From Drechslerella dactyloides (Eukaryota > Ascomycota > Orbiliomycetes > Orbiliales > Orbiliaceae), in the NCBI GenBank assembly GCA_020064725.1, contig JAGTWJ010000008.1:806001-870000 (forward strand): 64,000 nucleotides of DNA, written 5' to 3'. The notes under the pieces were generated by a model, which was given only the letters and a program-made list of their open reading frames with translations, was not told the DNA's origin and ran no database searches. Within the stretch, counting starts at the first letter, position 1; the number at the start of each line of letters is the position of its first letter. This document shows, piece after piece, positions 57,700 to 64,000 of this stretch. The position numbers and the translations under genes were made by a program.

Positions 57700-60600
57700 C
57701 ATATCGACCACCCTGATTGATTGATTGCGTGCGTCGCTTGCATTGCATTCCTCAACTAAGCTTCCAAGCTGTCAATTACCGCCCTCTCTCACTCCCCCCT
57801 CTTTTCCTTCTTCTCCTCACTCCGCGCAGTCAATTTCTGGCAGTCAATCCCTGGGGGCGGGAAGAGAGGAAAGGCCATGGGAATGCGACTTATGCGTCTG
57901 GTGACACACACCTCGTCTGGCCCGCCCCACCATCATCAGCCTAGCCGGCTTGCTTTTTCCTGCTGGCTGCCCCGTCCGTCTTTCCTGCTTCTGCTCTCCG
58001 GTCAAGAGACACATCAAAATCCAAAATGATCGAAAAGAAGAGGAAAAAGAAAAGACGACGGGCGAGAAAAGAAAAGCTTCCCAGGAGTCCGGTCTGTGGT
58101 CAACCTGACCACCACCCTCCGTCCAGCCCGCTCAGCCAATCACAGGAGGCGTACATGACCAAAGATAGCAGTTGTCTGCGAAGGCAGATGTAATGTCACC
58201 TTTCGCAGGCGGCGGCGGCGGCGGGCGCTGCGCAAAGACGGGCCCCATTGCGATTTCCCATTCACACTTACATGGCAGCCGGGCGCTGGGCACTAATACT
58301 TTTAGTATTGCACAGCAGCTGCATCTTGGACAGGATGGGATGGGATGGTATGGATGGTATGGATGGTCCAGTGCCCTTTTATCTAGACGAAGCCTGCCGG
58401 CCCAGCTGCCTGCCCTCCCTGGAACTGGATTCCATCCGCTCGAGATCCGGTGCATTCACTCACATACATGCATACAATACAGCATGGATTGAAGAAGTAT
58501 TAATCAACCCTCTCTCTTGTTCCAATTCGCCGCCGACAATTAATATAATCCTCGATCGCCAATCCAATCCAGTCCGATCCAGTCCGCCCTCAATTCTCAA
58601 TTCCTCCGCAGCATTCCACGGCGCCCCAGACCGGAGAGCCAGCCAGCCAGCCAAACAGGCTGCTTGAACATCCAGCCAGCTAAACAGCCAGCCAGCCGGC
58701 AATTCTCCTCTGTCGTAAGCCAATTCCTTCCCGCCAGCCATCCGCCTGTCATTCACCAGTCCGCCAGTCAACCAGTCGATTCGGCGCAGGCTGCGTTGTC
58801 GCTTGTGTTGGTTGCATTGCATCACCTCAGCATCAGCAATTAACAAGCATCAGCAGCTGGCAGGGCAGCACTCGAGCGAGCAGCATTCTTTCTTACCTGC
58901 AGCCCCGGCTCGATTCGATCTCTCGTATATATTATTTTTATATAAGGTTCTTATATTTAGCACCACGAGCCTCTTCTCCATCCGATTCCTCCTCCTGCTC
59001 CGCCTTTTCCGCCGGTCCAGCAGCCGATTGCGCGCATCCGTGGTCGCTCTACACCGCACACTGTCATCTCGATATCTTGCTCAAAAATCCTCAGCCCGGG
59101 AACAGCCAAAAGCCCAGCTGGCCAGGCCCAAGGACACGGTAAAGAAGCCATACTTTTCACCAGGTCACAATTAAAACCCTCGAATCCTTCTCAGAGTCAA
59201 TCGATCTCCCACAAAAAAACTATCATCTTTTTTCATCTTTTATTTTACTATCCTTCGAATCGAGGAACGAGAACCACCACCCACCCCCAGCCTGACTTCT
59301 GGTAAGCGACCGATTGCATGTTTCTTGTCCGTTCTGTCTTGCGTTTCGCTTTCCGTCCATCCCATGCTACCCACTTGGGCAGCCGGCATCGCATTGGCCA
59401 GGTATCACCTCCGTCTTTCCTCGAAGCTGCGACAGCATTGGTTTTTGATTCATCCGTGCCTCGTCTGCTCCAGACGCAGCTTGCTTCGCATGTGACTTGC
59501 GCTGTCGGAGTCGTCCCAGCTGGGCGACAAATGCAGATGCAAGCGCAAATGCAAAGCAAAATGCAATGCGAAATCGAATCCAGTCTGGTTCAGTTTAGAT
59601 TTCGGGCTCCGCAGAGAGTCAAAAACCAAAAAATCCAAATTGGGGTCCAATTGGCTCTCTTCCCACCCCGGCTGGACGGTGTTTGCGGCCGGCCATTGGC
59701 CTATCGCAGCCCAGGGCGCCCGCCGACTGCCGTCATCTTGAAACAAGGCTCTGGCTCGAGCAAAAGCACAGCAGCGCACAAAGCACAGCAGCGCAAAAAA
59801 AGGTTTTAAGCAGGAGCCAGTGACGAGTGACGAGTGACGACGGTGCGAGCGAGTGCGTGAGTGACTCTTACGCTTCCACGCAGGATGAGCTAGGCCAGGA
59901 TGCATACATACAAAGTAGGACATGCTTTGTTATTTTCGAGTACGAAAGATCGTTTGTCCCTTGCAACTGCCCTGCCTTGCGCTTGCTTTTTTGTCCCCCG
60001 TCCGTCCCATCCCATTCGCAGCATGCATTCTTGCCTGCTGCTGCTTGGGTGCAGCGCAGCAGCACAGTACAGACGGACGGCGGTACAGCCTCCGCCATAG
60101 AAAGTGCCAGACGATCGCACATTGTTCGGACACACATCTGGGCCTTACGTACGTCCCGGCCAGGTCAGTACGTATGTGTGCCGTATACGTGGATTCGCTG
60201 TCGCCGAGAGCCTTCCTTTCTATTCTATTTTTTTCTATTCTTTTTATCTAATTGACTCCTGCTTCCCTTTTTCTTCGTCATTCTGCTGCTTACCTGGCTC
60301 CATTGCATGCCTTATTCGCATCTGGGTTTTATTCTATTTTATCTTGCTTGCGGGAGTGTTATAATCCTAAGCTCCTGTTCTTCTTATTTTACATTGCACC
60401 GCCCACCCCAATCCGATCCCCAATCCAAATTCAATTCGATTCCAATTCGACCAAAGTCAATTCAATTGCAGCTCTGCAGTTGATTGCAATTGAGTCTGAT
60501 TGAATCGCCCTCGGCGACTGCTTTCAGCCCGCACGTGACCGCCCTCTGCTGGCCGGCTGTCTCTTTTCGTCCTTTTGGAAACGGACGGAAAGCGCTGACA

Positions 60601-61350
60601 AATAGCAGCGGCGGAACAGAAAGCCAGCGAGCTTTGCCACAACAACAACGCAAGCTGGCCCCAACACGCCGGCAAGGCTGTTCTTACCGCTTTCCGCGAG
60701 AGTAAGCAAAGCACCCGCAATTGGCTTTCCCTTGTCTGCATCACCATCTGCCCCGTCGACGACGCTTTTCACTCCGTCGGCGTCGGCTCAAAATTAAAAA
60801 GATAAAACAGGCGTCACGCAGAGTCGTCGTCACTCCTGCAAGTCAGGCCGTGTGCCCGGGTGACAGCCAAGACGGCTCTTGCACCGCTTTGCCTGCCTAG
60901 CTTAGTCATCGCCAGACGCCCCGGCCCAGTCACTCCAGTCACTTATACTTATCTCCTAACACCCCCCCCAGGATCCGGTCCCACCCCCCTCCCCCAAGCC
61001 ACATTCTTCTAGCATAATCCTGCCCGTCGCTCCCTTTGGGTATTACGAATCCTTTCCCGTCTGTCTTGCTTGCTTTCTTTCCGTGCTTCCACATCGTAGC
61101 GACTATATAGGTAGCCTCGCTGCGCTTTTTGCACACGCATCCTTGCCTGCACTAGCTCAATCCTACTCCGATTGGCCGCTGACTCTTTCGCGCCCTGCGT
61201 CTAGCTTCTGGCAGCTACTATAAAGAAACAGACATTGCCTAGGCTGTTCGATCGATTGAATTGAAATTCAATCGCGTGTCTTCGACGGCCGTTTTATTTT
61301 TCCTCTCGTCACCACACGTGGCATATAACATCCGCATCCTAGATTGAGAT

Positions 61351-62517
61351 ATGGAATCGGACCTCAGCTCCCACATTGTCCACGAAGATAACCACTCAAC
61401 TATCATTTCCGCCTCCCAAATGCCACGAACTCCAGAACCATCGCCCTTCAAGCGACCTGCCATGAGCTTTGCGTACTCGCCCCGCCCGGACAGCTCGTCG
61501 GGCTATGTCGAATCCCGACCCTCGTCCAGCGGCGGGAAGAAGGCACCCTCGCTCAGCGGCATCCTCTCGCCACCGCCGTCGCCATTCGTCGCCCGCCAGG
61601 TATCAGAGGCCCCCTCGGAGCTGGAACCAACAATCCACACCAGAGACCCGCTGCTCTACGACACCCCCTCGAGTGAGGAGAATCACCCCCCGCTGTTCCC
61701 GCCGTCGGAGCCGTACCGTGAACGATCCGCGAGCGCACCGAATAACAATGCCGTTGTGGAGGATCGGAGAGTGGCGACCAGCAGGCCTGTCGCCGCCAAG
61801 TCACAACAAGCCACGGCTCCAAGCTTCAGGTCGTCGGCGTGGCAGGATTGCTTCCGGAACCCTTCAGAGTTCTTTCGACGGGAGAGGGCATACTTGAAGC
61901 AACAGGCTCTGTCCGCGAGGGCGGCGAGGACGGTCAAGCCGCTCATTCACGTCATCGCTCCGAAGCCAGTGACACCCGGTCCTCGGAAATCTCACCACTC
62001 CCACTCGCGGTCCCGAAGCTCCGGTTCCGAGATCATCCTGACGTCTCCACGGGAGCGAGTCCGCACGCAGAAGGTTCTCGACAACAATAGCAAGGTCGTC
62101 AAGCCCAAGTTCAGCAGGCAGTCGAAGCCCGTGACCACGACCAGGAAGGACATCCACTATTCGACCGTGGAGGACGTCACGCCGTCGACTGATCTGTTGC
62201 CCGACAACCCTCGCTGCCTGCACGTCGAATGGTCCGGTGCTCCGCTCGACATCTCCAACGACCCGGATCGCGACCAGCTCCACAAGGCCGAGCAACACCT
62301 CGCCTCGACGCTCAAGCTGTCGTGCGGGCAGTATCTCACCCAGAAACGGCTGATCTTCCTCGAGAGGGTGACACGGCTCCGCGCCGGCAACACGGTCTTC
62401 TCGCGAACTCACGCTCAGCAGGTCTGCCACATCGATGTCAACAAGGCATCTCGTCTCTTCGCGGCTTTCGAGAAGGTTGGCTGGCTCTCACCTCAAGCTC
62501 TGAAGCAGCACCTCTGA
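61351..62517 (+). CDS. FUN19: SWIRM-domain protein, FUN19 family
   Basis: Single-exon protein of 388 residues starting MESDLSSHIVHEDNHST. The C-terminal 90 residues (about 297-386) form a SWIRM domain. It contains RCLHVEWSGAPLDISND, then HLASTLKLSCGQYLTQKRLIF, and it ends NKASRLFAAFEKVGWLS. SWIRM domains are helical modules that bind nucleosomal DNA or histones. The N-terminal 290 residues are Ser/Pro-rich and disordered, with SP sites and a conserved-looking WQDCFRNPSEFFRRERAYL helix (about 167-190). Short proteins with a lone C-terminal SWIRM match yeast Fun19 and fission yeast Laf1/Laf2, the latter linked to the Clr6 deacetylase complex. The exact partner here is inference. Its 5' side is a pyrimidine-rich leader several hundred bases long or more. 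Confidence 0.88.
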   Translation: MESDLSSHIVHEDNHSTIISASQMPRTPEPSPFKRPAMSFAYSPRPDSSSGYVESRPSSSGGKKAPSLSGILSPPPSPFVARQVSEAPSELEPTIHTRDPLLYDTPSSEENHPPLFPPSEPYRERSASAPNNNAVVEDRRVATSRPVAAKSQQATAPSFRSSAWQDCFRNPSEFFRRERAYLKQQALSARAARTVKPLIHVIAPKPVTPGPRKSHHSHSRSRSSGSEIILTSPRERVRTQKVLDNNSKVVKPKFSRQSKPVTTTRKDIHYSTVEDVTPSTDLLPDNPRCLHVEWSGAPLDISNDPDRDQLHKAEQHLASTLKLSCGQYLTQKRLIFLERVTRLRAGNTVFSRTHAQQVCHIDVNKASRLFAAFEKVGWLSPQALKQHL

Positions 62518-64000
62518 GCGGTTTCCTTTGTTGCGAGTGTTCCTCCTTTTCTTTCTTTCATGTCATGTCGTCCACGATTGGAATTATTTTGGAGTCGTGA
62601 ATAATGTTTGTGTTGTCTCTCCACTCCGCCTTTGTTGAGTTTTGTTTCCATGTTGTGCTGCGTCCTTTCGCTTTTCCTTACCCGCTGGCTCTGTCCGAGA
62701 ACCCTAGAGATTGTATTTTCCGGCTGCTTGTCCTTTTCGAGGGTTAGACTGATCCGATTTATATCCCCTGCTTTTACGACCAGCAACACGTCTTGTATCC
62801 TGGAGTTTTCTTTCACTTTCTGGCTGGTTTGTTGGAGTTACCCTGTGAGTCTTTTGGATGTCGACTTTTTTCGAAGCTTGTTTGCTTCTCACAATACACG
62901 GTGTTCGTGCTTTTGATCCTGTTAATCTTTCCTTTGTCTGGCGTTTATGATCTGATCGTTTCTTGTCTCCGCTCGAGCATTTCCGGACCGGACTGGGTTG
63001 TTTTTTCTTTTTTTTTCTTTTTGGTAGTTCGAGGAGGTCCCGACAGAATGGCGTTCTTTCTCTTTCTTGGATTGCTCTCGCCTATCTTCCGGCGGGTGTC
63101 GCTTGCTGGGATTATTTTTGAATCGGGCGATATCGCTATTATCTGATGTAGCTCGAATTGGGATACGGGAGGTTTACGGATTTCCGACATGTACATTCCC
63201 CATGCATGGGAGGGGTTCAGTCTTGTTTTCTTTCTTTCTATAATTTGGTATATTCCCCTCGGGTCAACATGTTTTGCAATTTGGAGATGCGCATGATATC
63301 TTATCGTCATATCCTGTATCTGGTGGCTTGGGTGGCCGGCGTTGGCTTTCACTATTGACGGAATTTGAGTTTTATTTGACATCCAGCTCGGTTGACCGTG
63401 CGCCGGATGCATGTGTGCCTGATCTGATCCGAATCGAATTGTGTTCGCGCCGTTTAATATCTCGAATTGACTGGCTAGCGCTTTTCCTTTCAACATTTTA
63501 AATTTTCTCCTCTCCTGTTCGTTCCGCAATCATGTTTACACGGGCTATATCGGCGGAGTCTAGTTGCCGTTCTTATACATTTTTCTTTTCTGCCTTCCTC
63601 CAGAAATTAACATCTCCTGTCTGCATGGCTCTCATGTCGTGGTTTCTTCTTTGCCTCGCTCCTCTGCTGCACGGCTGTTATTTCGATTTGATCATTTTGC
63701 GGGCTGGCTGGCTGGCGTCGCCAGGTCACTTCACTTAATTCCACACCCTTCGTACACCTGCATGCATGCATATATTACATACACGATGCCAGCTACAATA
63801 TATTACACCCAGACTGCGAATCTACTCTACACTGCCCTGCACTACTTCATATATGCATACCGCAGAATTGGCCTGCTTACCTGCATGCGATCTTCGCAAA
63901 TATACAACCTGCCAGTCTCTCAATCTGAGGTAATGCAATGGATGGATGGATGGTAGCATCCACCGCTAGCACTCGACCGTAACTCGTAACCGACTAGCTC
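62518..64000. other. Downstream region of the SWIRM gene to window end
   Basis: The first part is T-rich and likely holds the SWIRM gene's 3' UTR. The rest has short ORFs only, a poly-T-rich run near 63001-63025 and a GGAT microsatellite at about 63938-63955. No gene recognised; a gene starting beyond the window cannot be seen. Confidence 0.5.

Larger units (their letters stand above)
51694..61350. other. 9.7-kb interval with no recognisable protein gene
   Basis: I read all frames and found only short, compositionally odd ORFs with no family motif and no set of splice-joinable pieces. The left end is the 3' region of the zinc-knuckle gene. The right 2-3 kb, rich in pyrimidine tracts, may be the promoter and a long 5' leader of the SWIRM gene. 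In between are many short tandem arrays: GGAT near 53880-53905, GCCT at about 56108-56127, TCGTA at about 57678-57699 and CCAG at 58640-58700. There is also an AT-rich patch at 53275-53320. GC content is otherwise ordinary, so it does not look like a repeat-induced AT-rich island. I see no tRNA or rRNA. Confidence 0.6.

Noticed and set aside
56969..57724. 251-codon plus-strand frame in the gene-free interval
   Set aside because: No ATG at its beginning, no recognisable domain, and it runs into a TCGTA microsatellite at its end.
51694..61350. Repeat-induced point-mutated transposon relic
   Set aside because: The interval is not AT-rich overall and shows no terminal repeats or remnants of transposase or reverse transcriptase frames.

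Overview
The window is nuclear DNA of a filamentous ascomycete (Pezizomycotina). Most genes carry several short introns (about 50-130 nt) with GT-AG ends and CTAAC/CTGAC-type branch points. The products are typical fungal housekeeping and regulatory proteins, and genes lie on both strands without operons. The class within Pezizomycotina cannot be fixed from the sequence alone. I see no rRNA, tRNA, CRISPR, transposase or biosynthetic gene cluster.

Layout. 1-5245: a small ECL1-type zinc protein (minus) in a gene-poor stretch. 5246-25852: a dense block. It holds CCZ1 (Rab7 GEF subunit, minus), a basic repeat-rich S/T-P protein (plus), an alpha-p24 cargo receptor (plus), an SDR oxidoreductase (minus), an Alba-domain protein (plus), a Tctex-type dynein light chain (minus), VTC1 (plus), the proteasomal ATPase RPT3 (plus), the sterylglucosidase EGH1 (plus) and NDUFA13/GRIM-19 of complex I (minus). 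26140-29343: SWI1, the ARID subunit of SWI/SNF (plus). 30539-33508: a YIL108W-type metzincin with a jacalin domain (plus). 35379-38559: a CP2/Grainyhead transcription factor (minus). 41006-44408: the class II histone deacetylase HDA1 with a C-terminal Arb2 domain (plus). 45723-48607: the deubiquitinase UBP3 (minus). 50235-51693: a seven-knuckle GIS2/CNBP-like protein (plus). 51694-61350: 9.7 kb without a recognisable gene. 61351-62517: a FUN19-type SWIRM protein (plus).

Exon structures were built by hand. Splice sites were chosen so that family motifs join in frame, and every proposed CDS sums to a multiple of three. The genes are not a pathway cluster. Several share themes: chromatin (SWI1, HDA1, SWIRM protein, possibly Alba), proteostasis (RPT3, UBP3) and vacuole/endomembrane function (CCZ1, VTC1, p24).

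The most notable signals are in gene architecture. The zinc-knuckle gene needs three microexons (14, 15 and 6 nt) to keep its CCHC spacing. HDA1 encodes its catalytic DVHHG motif on a 14-nt microexon. Two genes appear to use GC-AG introns. The CP2 gene has a stop-free 63-nt intron that could be retained. Two proteins carry internal tandem repeats. The 9.7-kb gene-free interval is full of tetranucleotide repeats.
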